Assembly: GCA_023374025.1 (NCBI GenBank)
Contig: SIJG01000047.1
Span: forward strand, 266,840-330,839
Source of the DNA: Heterodera schachtii
Taxonomy: Eukaryota; Nematoda; Chromadorea; Rhabditida; Heteroderidae
Direction of reading: 5' to 3'
Length of the DNA stretch: 64,000 bases
Under the pieces are notes generated by a model. That model had not been told where the DNA came from and ran no database searches. It saw nothing but the letters and a program-made list of their open reading frames with translations. Below, piece by piece: positions 26,406 through 38,278 of this stretch (positions are counted from its first letter, which is position 1; each line of letters opens with the position of its first letter). Made by a program: the position numbers and the translations under genes.

Positions 26406-26566
26406 AATAAAATTCATACAATTGAGACTTTTGTGTGTGCTGCCTATTTGTCCATTTTGTGTCCATTTTTGTGCCTTTTAAGGTACTTTAAACAAACACC
26501 CTATTAATATAGTCATGGAAACGGAAAAAATTCTGTTAACAAATTGCTTCAAATTTTCAAAATTCC

Positions 26567-26592
26567 CCGGCGGCGCCTATTGGCACCGCCGG
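26567..26592. repeat. CCGGCGGCGCC hairpin motif (copy 1 of 4)
   Basis: A 26-bp GC-only inverted repeat, CCGGCGGCGCC, 4-base loop, GGCACCGCCGG, in AT-rich surroundings. Related copies lie at 37943-37968, 60242-60267 and 60492-60517. Confidence 0.85.
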
Positions 26593-26825
26593 ACCCGCCC
26601 CGCCCGCACTCTAAGTTTTTGGAAAAAAGCGCCGCAAAAAGTGTAAAAAAAAACTTGGGAACTCTGTTTAAAATAATTAGGTAATTCAACTTGGGACTTT
26701 TAAGTGCTGCCTATTTGTCCGTTTTGTGCCTTTTTTTGCGCTTTTGCCTAAAACTGACGCCCTATTAAAATAGTCATGGAAACAGAAAATAATTAATTGT
26801 CATTTAATCAAAAGCCGCTCCATTC

Positions 26826-27281
26826 GGTGCTATGACGTTAGTCATAGCACCATCATAATGGGCGTTAGTCTAAAAACCATCAAATGAAATTTTTTTTTGC
26901 GTTTTAGGCATTAGACATCAAAATGGGCGTTAGTCAAAAACCATCAAATCAGATATTTGACATTTTCATGTTAAGGGTGGTCAAAGATTATCTACACTCC
27001 AAGAAAATTAATATTTTATATGCCAAAATTCTAAAAAATCCTTGCTGTGCCAACTTTTTACGCTGATCAAAAAAGACCAAATTGATCAGAACCTTCTTTA
27101 TGGTGATCTGGCACACCCCAAAATATTGAAGAAAAAAAAACTTTGTTTACTAATTAGTTAGATTTTTACTTATTCATTTTATAAAATTAATCGATAAAAG
27201 ACATGAAAATGTCAAATATCTGATTTGATGGTTTTTTGACTAACGCCCATTATGATGGTTTTTGACTAACGTCCCAACATC
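26826..27281. mobile_element. Foldback element A with 8-bp target duplication
   Basis: Starts GGTGCTATGACGTTAGTC. The right end is its inverted relative (GACTAACGTCCC), and the subterminal CCATCATAATGGGCGTTAGT occurs inverted at both ends. Flanked by CTCCATTC on both sides. A second left arm (about 26913-26975) pairs with the right arm at about 27205-27265, so the left end has been partly duplicated. The unoccupied sequence (AGCTCCATTCGCTGGGCAAC) is present at about 49172. Confidence 0.88.
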
Positions 27282-27821
27282 CTCCATTCGCTGGGCTTAT
27301 AGTAACACAAGCATTGTTTTATTGTTGAAGTACAGAGGGACAAATTACGATTTCCGACATTTTTGGGGACGAAATGAGCGCAGAATAAGCGTAAAAAACG
27401 GACATAAATAATGTTTTAATTATATAAAAAATAAGCAAAAGAAAGCCACCATAATATTCATAAAGAATGAAACAAATTTTCTTTTAGATAGGATTGCCAT
27501 TTTAAGCAATTTTAGCACAGTTTGATTAGTCATCGCCCATTTTCGTGCATTTTTTGGCACATTGATCAATCATCTTGCCTGTTGAATGCCTGATCTACTT
27601 CTAAGTGCCTTAATTATTAATCCATTTACCCTGCACAAATTTATTTTTCAACCTAATTCCTGGGTTTATTTTAGGAATTTGGTGTCCAGTTTTCCGGTGT
27701 CCAATTTTCCTTTGGTGTCCAAAATTCCGGCGGTGTCCAGTTTTCCGCTTGGTGTCCAATTTTCTGGTCTCCAATTTTCCAGTGTCCAATTTTCTGGTGT
27801 CCAATTTACCGGCCCCCCTAG
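27282..27821 (+). repeat. Intronic GGTGTCCAATTTTC repeats upstream of SLC28 exon
   Basis: 27668-27810 consists of about eight degenerate units of GGTGTCCAATTTTCC. The pyrimidine-rich array leads directly into the acceptor CCCCCCTAG at 27813-27821 used by the first recognisable SLC28 exon. No upstream exon was found between here and element A. Confidence 0.6.
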
Positions 27822-30800
27822 GCACTTCAAATCATCATTTATTTTGGTGCCATTGTGGTAAATTTTTGCCGTTAAAATTTATCAAATTTTGGATAATTCA
27901 TTGCCTAAGGCATTTCTTTATCACTTTGGCATTGTTCAAGCAGTGCTCAGCACACTTTCGCGTGTTCTGCAGACGACCATTGGCACCACAGCGGCTGAAA
28001 GTTTGAATGCGATTGCCTGCATTTTTCTTGGCCAAGTGTGTTGGCAACAATTTTAAAAACAAAATACCGTCGTAAACATACAATTGATGCTTTGACCGAG
28101 TTACGGTATCGGCATTTTAAAATTAACCACTTTAGTATTTTATTTTATTGAAAGTTTATATGGATGGCTTCTCGGTAAATCACGAAAAAACTTTACATAT
28201 ACATAAATCGCCATTATATCCTAGCGAATTTTGGGAAGATTGTAGTCATTATCCCTTGACTCAAAAAAAAAACTGGCGAAATTGCCAAAATTTCGGGTTT
28301 TTAAAATCCCGATAGAATGTTCGCCATCGGATTTATGGCATTTTATCCGCTCTATTTAAAGAAAATTTCTCCAGACAGAATCTGCCATTCTGATTGAGCC
28401 GTCCATTATCACAATGACCGCGTCCGAAATTCATTGCATGATGACCGCCGGATTTGCATGCATTGCGGGCGCTTTTTTTTCCGCTTATATCGCACTTGGG
28501 GTACATAATTAAATATTAATTGATCCGTTAATTAAATTATTAATAGGTCAACGGGAAGCATCGATTTTGGTTTTATATTTTATGATTTAAAAAAAACTAA
28601 AATTATATCTATTGAAAAGCTCTAACTTTTTGCTCTTAAAAATGGGTTAACAATTTATTCATATTTTTTTCGATAAAAATTAAATTTTCAAATTGCCTGA
28701 ATTCATTAAAGTTTGTTCATCCTCAGACTATGACGTGATATTTGCTGTTTTTACCACGAGATTCTTTTAAAAAAATATAAAAATTTATATGTGAATTATA
28801 ACGTATTTCCTCTAATATTGCCGCCTCCAATAAAGGCCAAAAATGTTGAGATTGAAAAACCCCCGAGGGCTCTATTTATTAATTTTAGTTAACAAAATTC
28901 TGGGGGCTCTATTAAATATGTTATTAATTTTAGTTAACAAAATTCTGGATCATGGATTTGGGCTTTTCAGGGCTTAATGACTCGGCACGAAAATCGAAAA
29001 TATGGCAAATGTCATTTAAATTAAAATTTATGGAACATTCCCAGCATAAGGAGGCCGAAGTGCGTGTGTGGGATTGGCACAAAATGTGCCAATGATTTGA
29101 AAATTAGGGTTAAGCCCCGATCAGATGCGGGGAATTGCGAATTTAATTTTCTCGATTTTTTATTAGAATTTTACTCCCCGATGAGATGGTGTTAACCCGA
29201 AATTTTTTAAAACTTACTCCAGTTATCCCCGATAAATTTTGCCGGGAAATTTCTTTATCGATCCCCGACTTTTCTCTCACCGAGGGTAGGGCTTAATTAT
29301 AATTTGAATTTTAAATTAGAATGCCAAGGATTTCTCGAAAAAAAAACATGGATTTTTTTAAGAAAATTGAACATAATTTTCAAAAATAGCATTTTTATTT
29401 AATTCAATTCAGAGGATGAAGTTTGCCGAACGAGACAATGAGGAGACAATTTTGGAGTGCATTACAGCATCCTCAATTCGCACGGTAATACAGTGTCTGT
29501 CATTCATTGCCAATACAGTAATCTCCTTTATCCCGCTAACCCCGCCCGGTTCAGTCCCATTTTGCAATTGCCATTGGTGCCAATTTGGTAGCTGTTGGCA
29601 TTTTTAAATTCGACCATGGGTTGGCTTGGCTCAATGGTTGGAATAGCGGAACTTTCATTCAATGTATGTACTGTACTTTTTCAAAATAATTGGTCGAGAA
29701 TTGGTGATTTAAAATTTTATGAGAGTCGAGACTGAGGAAAAATGCCATTTTTTTTTATTAAATAAATTTTTAATTTACATTTCAACATTTTCAGAAAATC
29801 CTAGGCTTTTGCTTCTTCCCATTGGCCTGGGCCATGGGCGTCTCTGACGCACAAAACACTGAGGTAAACTGAGCCTGATCAATGCTTTATATCATCATAA
29901 AACTGATAGACACTGAAATTTCATAGTTCCCCACGCCATTAAAAAAAAATTATTTTTTTCCAAATTGAATAATTTCAAAAAAAAAAAATTTTTATACGAA
30001 AATTTAAATCTACCCGGCGGCGCAAAAATGACTAATTTTGGATTAATTCCTCAAAATGGTAAAAGGTTTTTTTTTTGAAAAATAATTTTAATGACACAAT
30101 TAAATAATTTAAAAAAATTCATGTGCTTTTATAGGTAATGCTGGACGAAACGATGAAAGTGGCTGAACTGATGGGCATCAAAACGGCACTGAACGAATTC
30201 ATTGCTTACCAACGACTGGCTCAAATGGTGGCCAACGGCACACTTAATGGGGTAATTAATGCCCTAGAAAAGGTGGAAAAAATGCCATCAAATGATGCCA
30301 AATAATTAGAAAAAAAAAATGTGAAAATGCCATAAAAATTTGGCAAATTTATCGTCCAAGCCTTTTTAACAATGCCAAAAATGATGGCAGCCAAAACTTC
30401 GAAAAAATGGAAAACACTATAAAAATATGTAAATTTACCGCCCATGTTTTTGTCCTCTTTCATTCATTAATTAATTTTTTGTTATTAATTATTGTTCATT
30501 AATTATTTATTTTAATATACAATTTCATTATTTTGTTTAAATTTAGGCACGTGCGAAAATGGTAAATTTTTAATTAAAAAATATTAAATTAATTTTAACT
30601 GTTCGGATGGCCACCTTCGCTTTGAGCGTTATATGCCCAAAGAAGAAAAGTGTTTTTGCCAAGTTAAGTTGAGCATTTTTAAATTATGCAAAAAATTAAA
30701 TTTTCAAATTTTTTTTTTGAAATTCATAAATCAAAAAAAAAAAAAAAATTTCCCCAAAATTTTCAGGTTGCAATTCGGTCTTTTGTTTCCGGTGTTTGTA

Positions 30801-30968
30801 CCAGCTTTTTGACCACCTGTGTTGCCGGTAAATGATGGGAATAGCACCACCATTAAAAAAATAATAATTCAAAATGCCATAGGAATGTTGATGGATGTGC
30901 CAATGGCATGCAGCAATTCGGTGCCGCACGGAGCGGATGAAAAATGCCTTAATTTGGACACATTGTGA
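27822..30968 (+). pseudogene. Concentrative nucleoside transporter (SLC28/CNT), decayed and 5'-truncated
   Basis: Exons with CNT family sequence: 27822-27857, 27910-28035 (LQTTIGTTAAESLNAIACIF), 28375-28500 (TMTASEIHCMMTAGFACIAG), about 29413-29484 (KFAERDNEETILECITASS), 29555-29663 (AIAIGANLVA), 29795-29863 (ILGFCFFPLAWAMGV), 30135-30251 (VAELMGIKTALNEFIAYQRL), 30547-30561, about 30604-30660 (MATFALS), 30767-30827 (AIRSFVSGVCTSFLTTCVAG) and 30883-30968 (GMLMDVPMAC, stop TGA). CNTs carry nucleosides into cells with Na+ or H+. Damage: exon 29555-29663 is 109 bp between phase-0 junctions (frameshift). The exon at about 30604 lacks an AG acceptor and about 20 codons of the conserved GFAN segment, and its donor phase does not fit. 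The exon expected between 28500 and 29413 is only a trace (AKN near 28850). N-terminal exons are absent. Probably a pseudogene. Confidence 0.85.
28867..28946. repeat. Tandem duplication inside the SLC28 locus
   Basis: GGCTCTATT, a short AT spacer, then ATTAATTTTAGTTAACAAAA and TTCTGG occur twice back to back. Confidence 0.75.
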
Positions 30969-33263
30969 TCAGCAATTTTAATGGCAGGGATCGGAGATGA
31001 ATGATCAAATTGAGCAACGTGATAGAGAATGAAAAGTGATCAAATTTGGTGATCAAATCAATTAGCACTTGAAATTAAAGCAATTGTAAAAATGTAAAAC
31101 AAGCGAGCATTAATTATCGCATGACCTCACTAATGATCGGATTAATTAATGTTTTAATTTAGGCAATCATTTTCAAACTTGACGAATTTATTTCTATTGA
31201 ACTGAAGTTTTTTGGATTCCTGTGGTCATATTCTAACAAAATGACATAAACAGATAAATACTGTAAACAAACATTTTTAAGTCCATTTATTAAATATGAA
31301 AAGATTAAATTAAATAATAAAATTAAAAAATAAAATTTTTGTTTCAGCAAATTAAATTTCAAATTTTTCCCCTTTCTTTTCTGATAATTCTTAATTATTT
31401 GAAATTTTATCTTCTTTTTTTTTTGTTGCGAATTTGCGCAAACGAACTTTCAAATTTGAATCACATTTTGTTTTTTTCCTCTTCACTGGCTAATTGAAGG
31501 CCATTTAACAATTAATTGCGGCGATTTGCCTTTCTCACTGTTTGTTTCAACAGCCATTAAGCATTCCTAATTTGGCTGCTTGCACTTTGTGTGTGGGGTG
31601 AATGATCCATCGCCCCTCGGGGGCCGACCGTTTGAATCATCGCCCCCTCGGGGGACAGAGCGTTTCGCACAAAATCGCTGGGAGTAAATTGGGCGGAAAT
31701 TCAGTGAAAATTCAAATTTTTGTAAAAATTGTTCATTAATCACACATTTCTATTTTAGGAAAAATATATACGGAATAATATGAAAAAATATACGAAATAA
31801 TATAAAAAAATATATACGGAATATTATGATAAAAATATACGAAATAATATAAAATATATATATGAAATAATTATATATACGAAATAATTATGAAAATATA
31901 TACGAAATAATTATCAAAAATATATACGAAATAATTATGAAAAATATATATGAAATAATTATTTAAATATATACGAAATAATTATGAAAAATAAATACGA
32001 AAAAATTATGAAAAATATATATGAAATAATGATGAAAAATATATACCAAATAATTATGAAAAATATATACGAAATAATTATGAAAAATATATACGAAATA
32101 ATTATGAAAAATATATACGAAATAATTATGAAAATATATACGAAATATATGAAAAATATACGAAATAATTATGAAAATATATGAAATAATTATTTAAAAT
32201 ATATACGAAATAATTATGAAAAATAAATACGAAAAAATTATGAAAAATATATATGAATAATGATGAAAAATATATACCAATAATTATGAAAAATATATAC
32301 GAAATAATTATGAAAAATATATACCAAATAATTATGAAAATATATACGAAATAATTATGAAAAATATATACGAAATAATTATGAAAAAATATACGAAATA
32401 ATTATGAAAAATATATATGAAATAATTATTTAAAATATATACGAAATAATTATGAAAAATAAATACGAAAAAATTATGAAAATATAAACCAAATAATTAT
32501 GTAAAAATATATACGAAATAATTATGAAAAATATATACGAAATAATTATGAAAAAATATACGAAATAAATGAATGCTTAAAAAACAATTTTAGGATAAAC
32601 AAATGTTTTTGTGACTTTTTTTTTAATTTACATAAATAATTTTTTAATCTATTATTTTTTGTATGTGAAATCGCTCATGAAACATGGAAATAAAATAAAA
32701 TTAAAAAACTTCTTTTCACAGTTATTTCATATTAATTTTTATAAATTATTTATTTATTTTTATTTTTTGCTTTTTTCCAAATGTACGCATAAGAGTTTCA
32801 AATTTGAATCTTCTTTTTTTCTATTTCATTGAATAATCATTTGGAGGCCATTTTAATTGCGGCGATTTGCCTTTCCCACTGTTTGTTTCTGCAAATTGGG
32901 CATTGCCCAATTTGGCTTGCACTTTGGTGGGCGAAATTTTAAAATGGAACCATCGCCCCTCGGGGGACGGACCGTTTGAACCATTGCCCCTCGGGGGACA
33001 GAGCATTTCGCACAAATCGCCGAAGGTCAAATGGGACGGAAATTCAGTCAAAAGTTCAAATTTTTGCAAAAATTAAATGTGCAAAAACCGGGGGACGATG
33101 CAAAATGGAGCGAATGATGCGCAAAGAGAAAGGGGGGGCGGGCAGCGAATTTCGGGGGGCGCGTAAAATTTGGTGATTTAATGAGGGGTGTTGCTGGGTG
33201 TCATGCAAAATGCGGCGACGATTCGGGTGGCAATGACCACCCCGGGGGGGAGGGGGGGGGGCG
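30969..33263. repeat. AT minisatellite flanked by a duplicated segment
   Basis: 31760-32568 is an array of about 23-bp units (ATATATACGAAATAATTATG with length variants). It lies between two diverged copies of one segment, about 31440-31735 and 32780-33065, which share TTGCGGCGATTTGCCTTTC and two GCCCCTCGGGGG motifs spaced about 30 bp apart. The minus strand of the right copy has an 82-codon ORF (MQKFELLTEFPSHLTFGD) that is broken in the left copy. No gene supported. Confidence 0.75.
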
Positions 33264-33271
33264 TATAAAAG
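33264..33271 (+). promoter_or_regulatory. TATA box of the secreted cysteine-rich protein gene
   Basis: TATAAAAG in a GC-rich context, about 180 bp upstream of the start codon at 33454. A 14-codon upstream ORF (ATG at about 33318) would lie in the leader. Assignment rests on position and motif only. Confidence 0.5.
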
Positions 33272-33453
33272 CTGAGCCAAAATGGCGGAGTTTTGACAGT
33301 TTGGGCAGCGGGCAAAATGCCCCAAAGCGATGCCAAAAAAAATTCCACCCCATTTAACTAAATTTTTTTAAAGTCCCCGAAATTCATTTCTTTAAGATCT
33401 TAACATAAATTTTTTAAAAATTTAGCGCATTTTTATTTTCAAGTCGCAGACAA

Positions 33454-35131
33454 ATGCTTTTCTTCATTTTATTTTCATTATTTTTTCCCCAAATTATTTC
33501 TTCACTCAATTTCAATTGGTGGCATCAGCATCCTCAATCGAGGCATCAGTCGATAAAAAATAGTAATTTAATTTTATTGTTTTTAATTTTAATTAAACTC
33601 AAAACCAAAAATTTAATTTTATTATTTTAATTTTAATTTTAATTAAACTTAAAACCAATAATTTAATTTATTTTTTTATTATTTTAATTTTAATTTTAAT
33701 TAAACTCAAAATTAAAAATTCATTTTTTATAGCCATCCAAAAATGCTGCCCCAAGTACGAGGGCACGTCGAAGCCATTGTTCTGCTGTGCCGATGAATTG
33801 TTCGACAAATCACCGGAGTTCCCTCAACAGATGTGCAAGGACTACAAAGATATAAAAATGGTAAAAAAAAATTATATTTAATTAAAAAATAATAAATTAT
33901 AAAAAATATTAAAAAAGTTTTCATAAATTTGTGAGATGGCAACAAAAAATTAATTTTTATTCAATAATATTTGTTAAAAAAATTATTTTCTCTTCAAATT
34001 GTATTTAAAAATAAGAAACAAAAAACTCATAGTTTTATTTTTCAAAATTTATTTTTTAAATTATTTCTTTTAATTAATTTTCCTGAAAATTTTAAAAAGT
34101 TTTTCACGTAAGCATATAACCAAAAAAAAAAAAAAATTAATTGTAACATTGAATTTGCTCATAAAAATTGAAATTTAAATAAGAAATAAAAAAATATTAA
34201 AAATATTTTTATTTTGTGAAAATATTTTTTGAATTTTTTTACTTTAATAAATTTCTAAAAAAACTAAAAAAAATAAATAATAATTAATTAATTCATTTAT
34301 TTTTTTAATTTCATATTTATTTATTTAAAAAAATTTTTGTAAAATTTATATAAAAAATTTTCGAAAAAGCATTAAAATTATTTATTTATAATTTTTTTAA
34401 TTTTAAGACAACCATTTTGAAGACGATCAGCTGTGCGCAGACTGAATTCCATCGTCAGACGGGCCGAGTACATCTGCCGACGGACATTTGCCGTAATTTT
34501 AAATAATTTAAATAAAAAATAAATTAAAAAAAATGTTTTACGATTTTTTGAAATTGCTTTTCCATTTTGTTATTTCAATTTTTCTAGCTTTAAAAGGTCT
34601 AAAAATTTTCTGTGATAAGCAAAATGAAGAGGGAGAGAAAAATAAAAAATTTTCCACGAAATTTTGAAATTTTTTTTTTTAATAAATTTATTTTAAATAA
34701 ATATAATTTTTTTTTTCATTTCCCCAGGCAATTATTGCTGCGATTTCCTGATGAATGTCCAAGGCCCGGTCAAAGAAACTGCCTGCTCCCGAAAGTGTGC
34801 CATGGCATCGTTTGCCATTGGCAAAAGTGTCAACAGGCAGCTGACGGAGTTGAGGAAGATGGGCTGCGGAGCGGCAAACACACAATTTGCCGTAAGTTTT
34901 TCAGTGCGTTTTAATTAAATGAAATTTAAAATAATTTTAATTAAATTTTTTAATTTTTTTTTTAATTTTTAGGCCTTGGAGGATTGTCTGAAGGGCCCGG
35001 CCCAGTTCTTCAACGACAACAGCAGAAGCAGCACCACCAACGACGACGAGCAGCAAGGCGTGGAAATGGCAAAAATGATGGCACTGAACGAAGTGTGCCG
35101 GCAAAGGGCGGAGGAGGAGAAAAATTCGTAA
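33454..35131 (+). CDS. Secreted cysteine-rich protein, 214 aa, complete
   Basis: Five exons join in phase: 33454-33562, 33733-33860, 34408-34492, 34728-34891, 34973-35131, all with GT-AG introns, totalling 645 bp including TAA. The first 17 residues (MLFFILFSLFFPQIISS) are a classic signal peptide. The mature part has about 14 cysteines, in pairs and singles (KCCPKYEG, PLFCCADE, NYCCDFLM, ACSRKCAM, MGCGAAN, EDCLKG, EVCRQRA). No membrane segment follows. The tail is Asn/Asp/Gln/Glu-rich and polar. The even cysteine count fits disulphide bonds in an extracellular protein. I do not recognise the family. A TATA box lies upstream. A nematode secretion or cuticle/gland role is possible but unsupported by sequence alone. 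Confidence 0.82.
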
Positions 35132-36202
35132 AAATAATGACATTTTTTTGCCCATAAAAATAATTAGGGATGGAATAATTAATTAATTTTTTGGCAAAAT
35201 TGACACGCGAAAATAGTTCTTTTTTTGAATTTGAGAAATTCTCATGAAAAGGAAGAAATTTTGAATTTCAAAATTTTCACTGACAAAATATTTAAAATTG
35301 CCGAAAATTAATTAATTTGTTGTCCCATCATTTTAATCATAATAATTTTTTAATGTAAATTAATTAATCATTTTAATTCGCGTTAATTGTCATCATTTAT
35401 GATCTTTGATTGTTTTTTTTTCACATTTTGTCGTTTTGCTTTAATTGACCTGCTATTAAAAATGAAACCAACCATTTTGTGTCCACTTTTACTTTATTGA
35501 AATTTAAAAAAATAAAAATAATTTGTATAAAATTATAAAAAATTGGCAAGCTAAAAAAAGCATTTTCCCTTTGAGAAACTCTCGTGAAAAGCAAATTTTT
35601 GATATTTAATATTTAAAATTTTTTTTAACTCTAATTTTAATAATAATAATTTTTTATTAATTGTCAGTAAAAATTTTCGATTTTTCCATTTCCATTTAAC
35701 ATTTATAACTTGGTATCATTCGAAAGACCTTTACATGCTATATTAGTCTTACAAAAAATTGGTCTGGCGCCAAAATGTTGGCGCCAAACGCCTACTATTA
35801 TTAAAAGTAAAGCTCCATTCGGTGGTTCCCAGTAACAAGCATTCTTGCGGGAGAGACTAGCAAAATTTGTTGCCAATGATTTTGCCATTGAAATTTTTGA
35901 GCGCAAAATTTTTAAATTTCTTTCATTAAATTTCATTAAATTAATTTTGTTTTTTCTAAAATTCACTTAGTTTCAATAAATCATATAGATATTGTAATTC
36001 TTTAGTTCATACTGTTTTTTAACATAATTAATGTAAAAATGAATTATTGATGAGATTAAATGGTTAAAAGTATCGATCAAAATAAGCGCTTTTGTCTAAT
36101 CAAAAGCTGATCGGATAATTCTAAATTAATGATTTTTCTCATTAAAAAAATCGAATAATTATGATTGATTATCTCAGTCTCAAAATCGACTGTTTCTGAT
36201 CA
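35132..36202. other. AT-rich spacer with a foldback-core fragment
   Basis: 35700-35805 holds one arm of the foldback family (TTGGTATCATTCGAAAG, then GGCGCCAAA repeats). 35810-35860 matches the GST-unit flank (AAGCTCCATTCG, AACAAGCATT). No gene. Confidence 0.6.
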
Positions 36203-37547
36203 CTAGCGGTCCTCCGGGCGCTGTTTCAAATACTTCTGCAGTTGGGGCAGCGCATGGACACGGTCAACGTATTTGATCAGCTCCGGGTACGCATTGATCG
36301 CGTCCGGTTCCAACTTGGTAAACCATGTACAGAAAGTTGGCCATCTGTTGAAAAAACAGCGATTGTTACGGTGTTTATACTACGGTTACAGTGACAAAAA
36401 CTTTTCAAGCTATTCACCGTAAATGTAAAGCATTGATTTTGATATTAGCAAATGAATTTAGTGCAATTTATAAGTCAATTTTTTAACGACTTATAAAAAG
36501 GCCTTGAAATTTAAAAATTTATTCCCCCCCCCCCTCCTCTCCCGTCAAAATTGAAATTTCATCTCGACGGTTTCAATTAAGGCCACCGAAAAATTTTCGA
36601 ATTAAAAAAAAATATACTTGAAAGTCCACCATTGAGAGGCCGGACTTGAGCATGTAGCCCGACCCGGACTCCTTTCAAAAGTTTCACAAAGAGTGGAAAA
36701 ATGCGCTTGGCCATCGGCTCAAACACTTCGCCGCGCAATTTGTCCTTGGGAAATTGATAAAAATTCAAAAAAAATATTTTATTTTTTTAAAATAATATTG
36801 AAAAAATAATGTTTTTATATTTTAAAATAACAATTGTTTGAGTAAAATTGTTAATTAATTTATTTTTTATTAATTAAATTACGAATTAAACAAATTTCTA
36901 TTATTAAATAACTAATCAAAAAATTGAAAATTTATTTCCGATTTTTTAAATGATTTTTCACAAAATATTTTAATTAATTGATCAGTAATTAATTTAATTA
37001 GAAATAATCTTTGTATTACATAAATCTATTAAATTTGCTCTTATTTATTTATTTTTTTCACCAAATCGCCTTCTTGGCGTCCCATTTTGACCATCAAATA
37101 GGGCACTAAATCGGTGTTGGCATCCTTCTGAAAGTCCATGATTTCATTAGCCTTCGCTTTCTCCCATTCATCTTTGCCGGCCAAGCCTTAAATTTAAAAT
37201 TAAATAAATTTAAAAAATAAATTGTATAATATAAATCTACCAAATTTTTCGGCTAACGCAAAATTGCCGAGCTTTGGGCCAATGGCTTTCCGTCAACCTC
37301 CAAAACTGGGGCCTTTCCGTAGAAAAATTCTAAAAAAAATTATATATTTTTAAAATTTGGCATTCATTTCTCTGGCGTTCTGCCACTAATTATTTACTCA
37401 CTCACTTGATTTGTATGTTTTCTCCCATTCTTCCATGTCTTTAAAGCGGATGTCCTCAAACGGTTGGCCAACATAGTGAAGCAACAGGCGGATGGGTTCA
37501 CCCATACCGCGCACATCAAAATAATATAATTTGTATTGTTGGACCAT
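36203..37547 (-). pseudogene. GST sigma-class copy 2, pseudogene with three frame-breaking indels
   Basis: Exons by homology: 37406-37547, 37241-37329, 37062-37186, 36618-36744, 36203-36344. Exon 1 is intact ([20 protein letters not shown]). Exon 2 is 89 bp instead of 93: a 4-bp loss in the ILRYLAEKF codons makes ATT TTG CGT TAG, stopping translation after about 74 residues. Exon 4 has one extra base after the KLLK codons (127 bp) and exon 5 one extra base in the LYMF codons (142 bp). Splice sites remain good, so loss of function appears recent. Three independent lesions argue against sequencing error. A hAT-like element sits about 80 bp upstream of its ATG. Confidence 0.93.
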
Positions 37548-37630
37548 TTTTTAAATAATAATTTTTTTTATTTGTTTTTCTAAATTTAAATTTTAAAATT
37601 AATAGGCGATATATAGGAATGCCTTTTAAT

Positions 37631-38278
37631 TAGTGCTGTCCGAGAGTCTCGGTCTCGAGTCTCGACTCGAGAAAAGTTTCGGGTTTTTTTGGTATCGGTC
37701 TCGAGTCTCGGTCTCGGGTTTTTAAGTCTCGGTCTCGTTTTTCGAGACTCGAGACCGAGACCGAGACTTTTTTACACCCCTAATGATTGGCTTTTTGTAA
37801 ATTTAAGATTTATGTATTTTTGGTACCTTTTTTAGTTTTTTTGGAAAAGCGCCGTAAAAAAGAGCGTTTTTAAAGCGCAAAAATTTGGCAATTTTTGGTG
37901 AAATCTGTTACCAAATTTCACTCAAATTTTCAAAAATTTTCCCCGGCGGCGCCTATCGGCACCGCCGGAGCTCCAAAATTCCCCTTTTTTAATTGACTAA
38001 AAAACCGCGCAAAAAATTGCGTGTTTGGATTGATAATAGTACCTAATTGAGTCAAAATTAAAAAAAAAATTATTAAAATACGCAAAAAAAAATTTTTTCA
38101 CGATTTTTAAGCGAATAAGAAAATTTTTTGAAAAAAGTCTCGGGTCTCGAGTTTTTTTGGTCTCGGTCTCGGGGTTTTGGGTCTCGGTCTCGAGTCTCGG
38201 GGTCTAGTCTCGGTCTCGGGGTCAAGTCTCGGTCTCCAGTCTCGAGTCTCGGGAAATTTTTGGTCTCGGACAGCACTA
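37631..38278. mobile_element. hAT-like element filled with CTCGGTCTCGAGT repeats, 8-bp TSD
   Basis: Terminal inverted repeats TAGTGCTGTCCGAGA and TCTCGGACAGCACTA; direct repeats CTTTTAAT flank both ends. Both subterminal regions are arrays of CTCGGTCTCGAGT-like motifs. The middle is AT-rich and contains a CCGGCGG hairpin (37943-37968). The paralogous upstream region of GST copy 3 has the unoccupied site at 42842-42852. No coding capacity. Confidence 0.9.
37943..37968. repeat. CCGGCGGCGCC hairpin motif (copy 2 of 4)
   Basis: CCGGCGGCGCC, loop TATC, GGCACCGCCGG, inside the preceding hAT-like element. Confidence 0.85.

Noticed and set aside
31760..32568. Tandem array considered as a CRISPR
   Set aside because: No distinct spacers; units are contiguous AT-rich variants in a eukaryotic context.
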